Source: UBA981 sp942490995
GTDB lineage: Bacteria; Pseudomonadota; Gammaproteobacteria; Ga0077536
NCBI GenBank assembly: GCA_942490995.1
Contig: CALOBG010000044.1
Span: 28,017 to 92,016 of the forward strand
DNA: 64,000 nt
Direction: 5' to 3'
Below are positions 43,134 through 51,090 of this stretch, in pieces. Positions within the stretch are counted from its first letter, which is position 1. Each line of letters opens with the position of its first letter. The notes beneath the pieces were generated by a model. It did no database searches. It was not told where the DNA came from and saw only the letters and a list, made by a program, of their open reading frames with translations. A program made the translations under genes and the position numbers.

Positions 43134-43332
43134 GGGTGAAGCCGAGTTTGACGGTCACCTGCCAGTGCTCGACCTTGCCTTTGTCGACGTTACCGCGGAC
43201 CTCGCCGACCTCGACCCAGCGGATGTTTTTCAATGATTCGCTGGCCTTTGCCACCGCTCCGTTGACCGCATCCTCGATGGATTTTGTTGATGTGCCGGTA
43301 ATTTCGATGATTTTGTAGACATGGTCGCTCAT
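43111..43332 (-). CDS. Dodecin family flavin-binding protein
   Basis: The 73-residue protein has the dodecin pattern: HVYKIIEITGTSTKSIEDAV, then the flavin-stacking Trp in NIRWVEVGEVRG, and VEHWQVTVKLGFTL. Dodecins form 12-mers that store or sequester riboflavin and FMN. The ATG 43332 follows GAGGAG. It lies upstream of the DUF364 gene on the same strand and is divergent from the PQQ dehydrogenase. It is complete for the family (65-75 residues). Confidence 0.94.
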   Translation of the reverse strand: MSDHVYKIIEITGTSTKSIEDAVNGAVAKASESLKNIRWVEVGEVRGNVDKGKVEHWQVTVKLGFTLGKNAGD

Positions 43333-43364
43333 GACTGAAATCTCCTCGTGAACTTTGCATTAGA

Positions 43365-43370
43365 ATCATA
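43365..43370 (-). promoter_or_regulatory. Possible -10 element for dodecin
   Basis: On the minus strand TATGAT (43365-43370) lies about 33 bp before the dodecin ATG and would start transcription near 43358. The region at the expected -35 position (43388-43393, GAAGAC) is a poor match. TAGAAT on the plus strand (43361-43366) could serve the divergent PQQ dehydrogenase. This is weak evidence. Confidence 0.25.
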
Positions 43371-43438
43371 GCCTATCGCGCGTTTCGGTCTTCCGCTCAG
43401 GAGCGTGAATGTGCGTGACCAACAGGGGAGATGATGGC

Positions 43439-45532
43439 ATGAATCTGGTTTTACGATGGGTCGGCGCGGGCGTGCTGATCGTGGCTATGCAAGGCACCGC
43501 GGCCGAGACGGTGGTAAACGACGAGACATTGTCGGCGGTCGGAGACGGCAGCAACTGGCTGGCCTATGGCCGCAACTACAGCGAACAGCGCTACAGTCCG
43601 CTCGATCAAATCAATACCGAGACCGTGAAACGTCTGGGTATCGACTGGATCATGGAACTGCCGAACGACAAATCGCTGCTCGCCACGCCACTGGTAGTCG
43701 ATGGCGTAATGTATTTCACCGCCAGCTTTTCCGTCACCCGCGCGGTCGATGCCAAGACCGGCAAACTGTTGTGGGAATACGACCCCAAGTCGATCGAACA
43801 TGCCGGTGATCGATTGCGCATCATGTGGGACCAGAACAAGGGCCCGGCGTACTGGAACGGCAAGGTCATCATCTCGACCATCGACGGCCGCCTGATCGGA
43901 CTCGATGCCAAGAGCGGCAAAAAAATCTGGGAGACGATGACCATCGACCCGCGCCGCGCGTTCTATATCACCGGCGCGCCAAAGGTGTTCAAAGGAAAAG
44001 TTGTGATCGGCAACGGCGGTACCGAGCAGGAAGCGGCGCGCGGGTATATCACCGCCTACGACGCCGATACCGGCGAGCAGGCCTGGCGTTTCTGGATCGT
44101 GCCCGGTAATCCGGCCGACGGTTTCGAATCCGAAGCCATGGCCATGGCGGCCAAGACCTGGACCGGCGAGTGGTGGAAACACGGCGGCGGCGGCAATACC
44201 TGGAACGGCATCACTTACGATCCGGAATTCGATCAACTGCTGGTCGGCACCGGTAACGGTTCGCCGTGGAATCGCAAAATTCGCTCGCCGGGCGGCGGCG
44301 ACAACCTGTTCCTGTGTTCCATCGTGGCGCTCGATGCCGATACCGGTGATTACAAGTGGCATTACCAGACCGTGCCCGGCGAAACCTGGGACTACAACTC
44401 CAACATGGACATCGTGCTGGCCAATCTGAAGTACGGCGGGCAGACCATCAAGGCCCTGATGCACGCGCCCAAGAACGGTTTTTTCTACGTCATCAATCGC
44501 GCCAACGGCGAACTCCTGTCGGCCGAGAAAATCGCCAAGACAACCTGGGCTTCACACATCGACCTGAAAACCGGACGCCCGGTCGAAGTGCCCGGATCGC
44601 GTTATGAAGACGGCGAGGAACTGGTGTGGCCGAGCCCGTTCGGCGCGCACAGCTGGCACGCGATGTCCTACAACCCGAACACCGGCCTGGTCTACATTCC
44701 GAGCATCGAAATGCCGGCCCTGTTCAAGGACACCGGCATCGATCACACGTCGTGGCGCTCGCCGCACTTCTACGTCAGCGTCGGGGTCGAATTCGGTACC
44801 GAAGACACGCCAGCCGATTACGGCAGCGCCACGCTGCAGGCCTGGGACCCGATCAAGCAGGCCAAGGTGTGGGAGCAACCGCTGCCCCCGCAATGGAATC
44901 CGGGCACCATGACCACCGCCGGCAACCTGGTATTCGAGGGTCGCGCCGACGGCAAGTTTGTCGCCTACCACGCTGAGACCGGCAAGATCCTGTGGACCAA
45001 GGACCTCAAGGTCGGCATCTCCGCGCCGCCGGTGACGTACAGCATTGACGGCAAGCAGTACGTCTCGCTGCTGGTCGGCTGGGGCGGCGCCGGACTCATC
45101 GCCGGTTCGCTGGCCGCTCAGCACGGCTGGAAATACAAGGCTCACCCGCGGCGCCTGTATACCTTCGCGCTCGACGGCACGGGAACGGTCCCGCCGACCC
45201 CGCCACCGGCCTTTGCCGAGCCGCTCGATCCGCCGGAATTCAAGCTCGACGACAGCCAGGTTGCGCTCGGCAAAACCATCTATTCGCAGTCCTGCACCTT
45301 GTGCCATGGCGGTGGCGCGGTGTCCGGCGGCAACGCACCCGATCTGCGCGAGTCGCCGATAGTGCTGTCGGCGGCCGCGTTCAAGGACGTACTCGTCAAC
45401 GGCGCGCTGCGTAATAACGGCATGCCGCGTTTCAAACACTTCGGCGACACCGAGGTCACCGCCCTGATGCATTACGTCCGTGAGCGCGCGCGCAGCACGC
45501 TGGCCGAAAAACAGGCCGCCTTAAAGAACTAA
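43439..45532 (+). CDS. PQQ-dependent alcohol dehydrogenase with C-terminal cytochrome c (quinohemoprotein)
   Basis: Read from ATG 43439 (after GGGGAG), the product has about 697 residues. A signal peptide (MNLVLRWVGAGVLIVAMQGT) precedes the eight-bladed PQQ propeller, with WLAYGRNYSEQRYSPLDQIN, KTGKLLWEYDPKS, HGGGGNTWNGITYDPEFD and GETWDYNSNMD. A cytochrome-c domain follows with CTLCH (Cys619, Cys622, His623) and a Met ligand in NNGMPRFKHFG. This is the quinohemoprotein ethanol/methanol-dehydrogenase-like layout, which oxidises alcohols in the periplasm and passes electrons to the respiratory chain. No PQQ biosynthesis genes are in the window. It appears monocistronic and is followed by palindromic element B. 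Confidence 0.93.
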   Translation: MNLVLRWVGAGVLIVAMQGTAAETVVNDETLSAVGDGSNWLAYGRNYSEQRYSPLDQINTETVKRLGIDWIMELPNDKSLLATPLVVDGVMYFTASFSVTRAVDAKTGKLLWEYDPKSIEHAGDRLRIMWDQNKGPAYWNGKVIISTIDGRLIGLDAKSGKKIWETMTIDPRRAFYITGAPKVFKGKVVIGNGGTEQEAARGYITAYDADTGEQAWRFWIVPGNPADGFESEAMAMAAKTWTGEWWKHGGGGNTWNGITYDPEFDQLLVGTGNGSPWNRKIRSPGGGDNLFLCSIVALDADTGDYKWHYQTVPGETWDYNSNMDIVLANLKYGGQTIKALMHAPKNGFFYVINRANGELLSAEKIAKTTWASHIDLKTGRPVEVPGSRYEDGEELVWPSPFGAHSWHAMSYNPNTGLVYIPSIEMPALFKDTGIDHTSWRSPHFYVSVGVEFGTEDTPADYGSATLQAWDPIKQAKVWEQPLPPQWNPGTMTTAGNLVFEGRADGKFVAYHAETGKILWTKDLKVGISAPPVTYSIDGKQYVSLLVGWGGAGLIAGSLAAQHGWKYKAHPRRLYTFALDGTGTVPPTPPPAFAEPLDPPEFKLDDSQVALGKTIYSQSCTLCHGGGAVSGGNAPDLRESPIVLSAAAFKDVLVNGALRNNGMPRFKHFGDTEVTALMHYVRERARSTLAEKQAALKN

Positions 45533-45562
45533 ATAGGCGTGCGAAAACTTCAGACACGATTC

Positions 45563-45695
45563 GTGGCGTGCGGGTCGCGCGTCAGGCGGCCTCGAGCGCA
45601 AGCGGGCCATGGATGGTATAGCGCAGCGCGAGGGTAGTGAGGCCGTGCACGGATGCACGGTCGAACGCTAGCCAGACGCGCGACCCGCATGCCAC
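45563..45695. repeat. 133-bp palindromic intergenic element, copy B
   Basis: The inverted repeats at 45563-45583 and 45675-45695 match at 20 of 21 positions. The element is the same length as copy A at 39736-39868 and lies in the opposite orientation, sharing the core palindrome CCGTGCACGGATGCACGG. Compared with copy A, repeat positions 4, 14 and 18 differ, and in each case both arms changed together, so the pairing is kept. It sits in the 329-bp spacer between the PQQ dehydrogenase stop and EttA; the rest of that spacer holds only the possible EttA promoter. Confidence 0.85.
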
Positions 45696-45738
45696 CAGCG
45701 CCTGCGCGTCCGATTATTCCGCACATTTGTTTAGCGGC

Positions 45739-45744
45739 TATAAT
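45739..45744 (+). promoter_or_regulatory. Possible -10 box upstream of ettA
   Basis: A perfect TATAAT lies 118 bp upstream of the EttA start and 44 bp after palindromic element B. The sequence at the usual -35 distance (TTCCGC, 45717-45722) is weak, so the call rests on the -10 match and on the need for a promoter after element B. Confidence 0.35.
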
Positions 45745-45861
45745 CCCCGGGCGCGGTCGGCGGGTCCGTTCAGAATCCAGCCGCGCCCGGCATTTCCAGC
45801 ACTCCGTTTAATCATATTTCGGGTCGCGCCTTTAGCCCGGCGCCGGCCCGCGAGGTTTGAC

Positions 45862-47535
45862 ATGGCTCAGTACGTTTTCCAGATGCAGCGGGTCGGCAAA
45901 TTGGTGCCGCCCAAGAAACATATCCTGCGCAATATTTCCCTGAGTTTTTTCCCCGGCGCCAAGATCGGCGTACTCGGCCTGAACGGTTCCGGTAAATCGA
46001 CCCTGCTCAGGATCATGGCCGGCATCGATACCGAGATCGAAGGCGAGGCCATTCCGCTCAAGGGACTCAAGATCGGCTTCCTGCCCCAGGAGCCGCAGCT
46101 CGATGCGGCCAAGACGGTTCGCGGCAATGTCGAGGAAGGCCTTGGCGAAACCATCAAAGTGCTCGAACGCTTCAACGAGATCAGCATGAAGTTCGCCGAG
46201 CCGATGGACGACGAGGAAATGAACGCGCTGCTGGAAGAGCAAGGCCAGTTGCAGAACGAAATCGACGCGGTCGGCGGCTGGGAAGTGGAGCGCAAGCTGG
46301 AAATCGCCGCTGACGCGCTGCGTCTGCCGGATTGGGACGCCGATGTCACGACCCTGTCGGGCGGCGAGCGGCGCCGGGTAGCCCTGTGCCGGCTGCTGCT
46401 TTCGCAGCCGGAAATGTTGCTCCTCGACGAACCGACCAATCACCTCGACGCGGAGTCCGTGGCGTGGCTGGAGAAGTACCTCGAAAACTACCCGGGTACG
46501 GTGGTCGCGGTCACCCACGATCGCTACTTCCTCGATAACGTCGCCGGCTGGATCCTGGAACTCGATCGCGGTTCGGGGATCCCTTACGAGGGCAATTATT
46601 CGGCCTGGCTGGAGCAGAAAGAAGCGCGGTTGAAACAGGAAGAGCGCGAGGAGGCGGCGCATCGCAAAACCGTCGCCGCCGAACTCGAGTGGGTGCGCAA
46701 GGGCGCCAAGGGGCGGCAGGCCAAAAGCCGTGCCCGCCTGCAGCGTTTCGAAGAACTGCAGTCGAAAGAATTCCAGCAGCGCAACGAAACCAACGAAATC
46801 TACATTCCGCCCGGGCCGCGACTCGGTGATGTGGTCATCGAAGCGAGCCACCTCAGCAAAGCTTTCGGTGACCGGATGCTGATCGACGACCTGACCTTCA
46901 CCCTCCCGCCGGGCGGTATTGTTGGCGTGATCGGCGCCAACGGCGCCGGCAAAACCACCCTGTTCAAGATGCTCACCGGCCAGGAACAGCCCGATTCGGG
47001 CGAGGTCAAGATCGGGCACACGGTCGAGTTCGCCTATGTCGATCAAAGCCGCGATTCACTGGACGACAGCAAAACCGTGTGGGAAGAGATCTCCGGCGCG
47101 GGCACGATATCCTGACCATCGGCGGAGCACGAACTGTCGCGCGCCTATTGCGGGCGCTTCAATTTCCGCGGGCCGGACCAGCAGAAACGCATCGGCCAAC
47201 TGTCGGGCGGCGAACGCAATCGAGTGCACCTGGCCAAGGTGCTGCTGCGCGGTGGCAATGTTCTGTTTCTCGATGAACCGACCAACGATCTCGATGTCGA
47301 GACGCTGCGCGCGCTGGAAGAGGCCCTGCTGTCGTTTCCCGGTTGCGTGGTGGTGATTTCTCATGACCGCTGGTTTCTCGATCGTACCGCGACCCACATG
47401 CTGGCTTTTGAAGGCGACAGCCACGTCGAGTGGTTTCCCGGCAACTATGCCGATTACGAAGCCGACCGGCGTGAGCGGGTGGGCGGCGACGTCGATTCAC
47501 CGCATCGGATCAAATTCAAACCGGTCACGCGCTGA
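45862..47535 (+). pseudogene. ettA: Energy-dependent translational throttle EttA (ABC-F), interrupted by compensating indels
   Basis: From ATG 45862 (MAQYVFQMQRVGKLVPPKKH) the frame gives the first ABC domain (Walker A GLNGSGKST near 39-47, signature LSGGERRR, LLLDEPTNHLD), the P-site arm/linker, and the second Walker A GANGAGKTT. It hits TGA at 47113-47115. The expected text after EEISG is GHDILTIGEHELSRAY. A 2-nt insertion near 47092 (GGCGCGGGC for GGCGGGC) and a 1-nt insertion near 47128 shift the frame in between and create the stop. Downstream the original frame continues with LSGGERNRVHLAKVLL and ISHDRWFLDRTATHML to 47535. Total about 557 codons, normal for EttA, which gates translation by ATP/ADP ratio. 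Confidence 0.9.
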
Positions 47536-47550
47536 ATCCGTCGAAGGCTC

Positions 47551-47970
47551 TTACAGCTCGAACGGCTGCTGGCCGGTGGCTGCGCGGATCCGATTGAACA
47601 CGCGCAGCGTCACCGGCTTGCTGACCAGCCAGCGCTCGACGCGATACTTGCCGGGGAAGTCCAGCAACAGGACTCCGACGATGATGGTCAATATGCCCTG
47701 ACCGGGCAGGACCAGCATCAGTATCCCGGCCGCCACGCACACCAGCGCAAGCAGGTTTTTGGCGATCAGCAGCGGTACCCAGACCAGCGGATGACGGTCT
47801 GACCACGGTATGCCGCTGCGCCGGGAGCGCTGGAAATAGCTAGCCGGCAGGCGCGCGACGATCAGCGGTATGCCGATCAGGAAAGCGACGAACAGGCCCG
47901 CCGACGCGACGAATATCGCACGTACGACGCCGGGGTCGGCGATCAGGGCGGTCAGGGTCTGCATGCTCAT
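47551..47970 (-). CDS. PGPGW-type putative transmembrane protein
   Basis: Read from ATG 47970 (GTG 47988 is possible), the product has about 139 residues with two or three membrane helices. The motif VLPGQGILTIIVGVLLLDFPGK matches the PGPGW family apart from Gln in place of the second Pro-Gly; a basic cytoplasmic loop (YFQRSRRSGIPWSDRHP) precedes it. Function is unknown. It converges with EttA, 15 bp between stops, and lies 30 bp from the endonuclease-like gene upstream on the same strand. Confidence 0.75.
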   Translation of the reverse strand: MSMQTLTALIADPGVVRAIFVASAGLFVAFLIGIPLIVARLPASYFQRSRRSGIPWSDRHPLVWVPLLIAKNLLALVCVAAGILMLVLPGQGILTIIVGVLLLDFPGKYRVERWLVSKPVTLRVFNRIRAATGQQPFEL

Positions 47971-48000
47971 GTGCGGACCACCGCGCACGGTGCTGCCGAT

Positions 48001-48750
48001 TCAGGGTTCATTGCTGTCGGTGTCTCGGGGTGGTAGTTCGAAATCCGCGATCAGCGGCAGGTGGTCGGAGGCCTGGCGCGCGAGCCGGCTGTGACCGACG
48101 AAACTATGCCGCGCATGGAGATCGCCACGGTAATAGATATGGTCGAGCCTGCGCATCGGCAGCATGGCCGGAAATGTCGCTGCGCGCGAGTGGGTGGCGG
48201 CGTAACCGGCGGGAGCCATGAAGCGTTTGCCGATGGCGCGCCATGAATCATTGAAATCGCCGCCGATGATGTGGGTCAGGCTGAGCGCGCCGGGGCGCAG
48301 CAGGACGTGCGCGAGCAGGCGTTGGACCTGAATGCGGCGTTCAAAAGCCGCCAGGCCGAGGTGACAGGTAACGAGCAGTACCCTGCGCCCGTCCCGAGCA
48401 TCGACGACACAATCGGCGAGCAGTGCGCGACGGCGTTTTTTCAGCGGCACGCTGAGATCGAGATCGGCGACGTTGGCGAGCGGAAAGCGACTCACAATGG
48501 CATTGCCGTAGCCGCCGCGGCGCAGGCTGACGTTGGCCTGAAACGCGCGGCCCGGCATCTCCAGGGCGTCACCGATAACGTCGACCTGGCGCTCCAGGCG
48601 CGAGCGCGGCACCCCGTCGTCGACCTCCTGAAGCAGTGCAATGTCGGCCTCGCAGGCGCGGATCACGGCAATCACCCGTTCCAGGCGATAGCGCCGGTCG
48701 ATACCGCCGATGCCTTTGTGGATGTTGTAGGTCAGTACTCTGAAGTGCAT
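48001..48750 (-). CDS. Endonuclease/exonuclease/phosphatase family protein
   Basis: Read from ATG 48750 (MHFRVLTYNIHKGIGG), the product has about 249 residues. EEP-fold motifs are RVLTYNIHKG with the Asn, IALLQEVDDG with the catalytic Glu, LLVTCHLGLAAFERRIQVQ, IIGGDFNDSW with Asp/Asn, RRLDHIYYRG and ASDHLPLIADF with the final Asp-His. These proteins cleave phosphodiesters in nucleic acids or inositol-type lipids. There is no signal peptide. The open frame extends about 78 codons further upstream but overlaps the next gene and is not conserved. Confidence 0.88.
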   Translation of the reverse strand: MHFRVLTYNIHKGIGGIDRRYRLERVIAVIRACEADIALLQEVDDGVPRSRLERQVDVIGDALEMPGRAFQANVSLRRGGYGNAIVSRFPLANVADLDLSVPLKKRRRALLADCVVDARDGRRVLLVTCHLGLAAFERRIQVQRLLAHVLLRPGALSLTHIIGGDFNDSWRAIGKRFMAPAGYAATHSRAATFPAMLPMRRLDHIYYRGDLHARHSFVGHSRLARQASDHLPLIADFELPPRDTDSNEP

Positions 48751-48772
48751 GGCAACGCCGGCCGCACGGGGC

Positions 48773-49381
48773 TCAATTCGCCGACCGTGACCGCGCACGC
48801 TCGGCGGCGAGTTCCTGGCGCAGGCGTGCGAGGGTCGCTCGATAGCTTTCGCCGTCGCCGAAATCAGCATACTCGAGATAGCGGCGGTGCTGATCGAGGA
48901 CCTGGCGGGCGTGTTTGATGGGGCACCAGTAAAGCTCCGTGCGCGCCGCAATCTCGCGCGCGTAGGCGAGCACCCCGGCGGCATAACCGCAGTAGACGCA
49001 GTTCAGCTTTTCGATCGAGTTCAGGTATCGCAGATGGTAGCGGTCGACGACGATATAAGCGCGTCGTTGCACGCTGGGTACGCGGTACATCGGGAAACAC
49101 AAAAACTGGTAGACACTGACACAGATGTCCAGCGCCACGAGCGGGACAATGAGGGCGTAGATAATCGGTGCGGTCAGCAGATTGCGCAGCTTGCTGTGCG
49201 CCAGGTAGCGCAACGCGCCGATCTTGAGCTTACGGTGGGCTTCGCGGATGCCCTGCTCGAAGCGGATCCGGGTACCCTCGATCCGGTAGCGCAGTTCGTG
49301 TTGCTGTTGCTCCAGTGCCTCGCGCAATTCATCTTCGAGGGCGGTGATACGCGTCAAAATGGCGCGGATGTCGTCGTTCAT
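48773..49381 (-). CDS. Conserved hypothetical protein with a membrane segment and a CVYCGY motif
   Basis: The 202-residue protein starts at ATG 49381 (MNDDIRAILTRI). A coiled-coil-like N-terminal region of about 60 residues (TALEDELREALEQQQHELRY) is followed by a hydrophobic hairpin (APIIYALIVPLVALDICVSV) and a cysteine-bearing C-terminal part with NCVYCGYAAG and YWCPIKHAR. The spacing of Cys and Trp/His residues hints at a metal site, but I do not recognise the family. It lies 22 bp upstream of the EEP gene on the same strand and is divergent from the DUF2238-like membrane gene. Confidence 0.65.
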   Translation of the reverse strand: MNDDIRAILTRITALEDELREALEQQQHELRYRIEGTRIRFEQGIREAHRKLKIGALRYLAHSKLRNLLTAPIIYALIVPLVALDICVSVYQFLCFPMYRVPSVQRRAYIVVDRYHLRYLNSIEKLNCVYCGYAAGVLAYAREIAARTELYWCPIKHARQVLDQHRRYLEYADFGDGESYRATLARLRQELAAERARSRSAN

Positions 49382-49498
49382 ACTCGCTCCTGTGGGCAGC
49401 GCGCGATGCGTGCGGGTATAGTTGTCGCGCGCGGGCGTGGTGTGCGTATTGTAGCGCTCGAGCGCCACCGCGAAATTGATCGCGCCGACGGAGGGGGC

Positions 49499-50185
49499 AT
49501 GCACAAATCAAGCGCCGACGGTCGCTTGCGACGGCTCTGGCGCGAGCCGCTGCAACACATCGATTCGCTACTCAGTCTCGGCCTGAAACTGGTGCTGGTG
49601 GTGGGAGCGATACTCGAACTGCTGAGCGGCAACTGGCTGATGGCGGCAGCCACCGCCGGGGTCGCGTTCGCGATGTTTTTCCCGCTCATGCTCGGTCATC
49701 GATTCGGCGTGGCAATCCCGCCCGAATTCGAGCTCCTGGCGGTGGTGTTCGTGTTCGCGTCGCTGTTTCTCGGCGAACTGCAGGGTTACTACGTCAAGTT
49801 CTGGTGGTGGGACATCGTTCTGCACAGCGGGTCCGGACTGGTGCTGGGGATCTTCGGTTTTCTGCTCGTTCACGTTCTCAATGAGCACGAAGATCTGGAA
49901 CTGCACATGAAGCCGTCATTCACCGCCCTGTTTGCTTTCCTGTTCGCGCTCGGCATGGGTACGATGTGGGAATTGTTCGAGTACGCGGTCGATAAGTTTG
50001 CCGGTACCAGCATGCAGAAATCGCTGAACGACACCATGACCGACCTGCTGGTTGACGGTGCCGGCGCGTTTGTCATCGCCGCATTGGGCTATCGCTTCCT
50101 GAAAGACCGCGCCTCGAGTTCCTTTCTCGAACGCTGGGTCGCCAACTTCGTGCGCGCCAACCGACGCCTGTTCGGACGCCGCTGA
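49499..50185 (+). CDS. DUF2238-like membrane protein
   Basis: Read from ATG 49499 after GGAGGGG, the product has about 228 residues with six or so helices. The segments FWWWDIVLHSGSGLVLGIFG, then FALGMGTMWELFEYAVDKF and LNDTMTDLLVDGAGAFV match the DUF2238/YjdF-type family, whose conserved Asp/His/Glu residues lie within or near the membrane. Function is unknown. The open frame upstream (to 48887) is antisense to the hypothetical gene and is excluded. It converges with the methyltransferase gene, 7 bp apart. Confidence 0.8.
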   Translation: MHKSSADGRLRRLWREPLQHIDSLLSLGLKLVLVVGAILELLSGNWLMAAATAGVAFAMFFPLMLGHRFGVAIPPEFELLAVVFVFASLFLGELQGYYVKFWWWDIVLHSGSGLVLGIFGFLLVHVLNEHEDLELHMKPSFTALFAFLFALGMGTMWELFEYAVDKFAGTSMQKSLNDTMTDLLVDGAGAFVIAALGYRFLKDRASSSFLERWVANFVRANRRLFGRR

Positions 50186-50192
50186 AACGTCC

Positions 50193-51047
50193 TCAGGGTT
50201 TGCGGAACAGCAGGGTCATGCGTGTCGATTCACCGATCGCACGGTAGCGCGCCTGCAGTTCCGGATTTTCCTTGCTGGTCGAGAGGCTCGGCGGCAGGCG
50301 CCAGACCCGGTCTTCTGCGGTCGGCTGATCGGCGGGGTTGAGATTAACCGGGCTGTCGCCGACGTATTCGAAACCCGCGGCAGTCAGTTTGTCGATGACA
50401 AAGCTTTTTTTGAGGTAGCCGTTACTGCCGTCCGCCCAACTGTCGGGCGCCTGCTCGGGCGCGAGGTGTTGCACCACGCCGACCACGCCGCCTGGTTTAA
50501 GCACCTTGTGGGCGTCCGCCAGCGCGATGGTGAGGTAATTGCCCTTGGCTTCGAAACGCGCGAGGTTGTGCAGGGCACGAATGAACAGCACCGCGTCCGC
50601 GCTGCCCGCCATCGCGCTCGGCAGCGAGCCAAACACGAAGGCACTGACGGTCGCCGCATCGTCGCCGCGCCAGGTCTGCGCTTCGGCCGTCCAGGTCGTG
50701 GTCCAGGTTTTTTTTGCCGCGATAAACGCGGCGTCGAAAAATCCGAATAAGGGATACATCGATTGGGCATAGTCGGCGCCGATCAGGTGGCCGTCGGCGC
50801 CCAGTACCGGGAGCAGGATCTTGGAGTACCAGCCGCCGCCAGGCAGGGCCTCGACCACGGTCATGCCGGGTTTGATGCCAAAAAACTCGAGCGTCTCGCG
50901 TGGATGTCGAGCGTCATAGCGGGCGCGGGTTTCCGGTGGCTGTGCGGCGAGGATGGCGTCGAGATCGGCAGCGCCGGCGGGGCTACTTAAGCCGAGCAGC
51001 AGGCTGAGTGTGAGCGCGAGGGCGAGGGCGGAGGATCTGATCATCAT
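50193..51047 (-). CDS. Exported class I methyltransferase-like protein (COG4798 type)
   Basis: The 284-residue product has a clear signal peptide (ALALALTLSLLLGLSSPAGA) followed by RYDARHPRETLEFFGIKPGM, then VVEALPGGGWYSKILLPVLG as a SAM-fold glycine loop and KVLKPGGVVGVVQHLA. These are features of predicted methyltransferases that are exported, so the catalytic site would be in the periplasm, where SAM is not expected. The role may not be methylation. An LLM gene lies 43 bp upstream on the same strand. Confidence 0.85.
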   Translation of the reverse strand: MMIRSSALALALTLSLLLGLSSPAGAADLDAILAAQPPETRARYDARHPRETLEFFGIKPGMTVVEALPGGGWYSKILLPVLGADGHLIGADYAQSMYPLFGFFDAAFIAAKKTWTTTWTAEAQTWRGDDAATVSAFVFGSLPSAMAGSADAVLFIRALHNLARFEAKGNYLTIALADAHKVLKPGGVVGVVQHLAPEQAPDSWADGSNGYLKKSFVIDKLTAAGFEYVGDSPVNLNPADQPTAEDRVWRLPPSLSTSKENPELQARYRAIGESTRMTLLFRKP

Positions 51048-51090
51048 GGCAGGTCTGCTCGTCGGGTTGCGGGTGCGGTAGGTGCGCGCA

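Noticed and set aside
45637..45861. An N-terminal extension of EttA.
   Set aside because: It would translate palindromic element B and non-conserved sequence; EttA homologues begin at MAQYVFQMQRV.
47113..47115. TGA in EttA as a second selenocysteine codon.
   Set aside because: Conserved residues on both sides lie in another frame, so the stop is a by-product of insertions, and no redox motif exists there.
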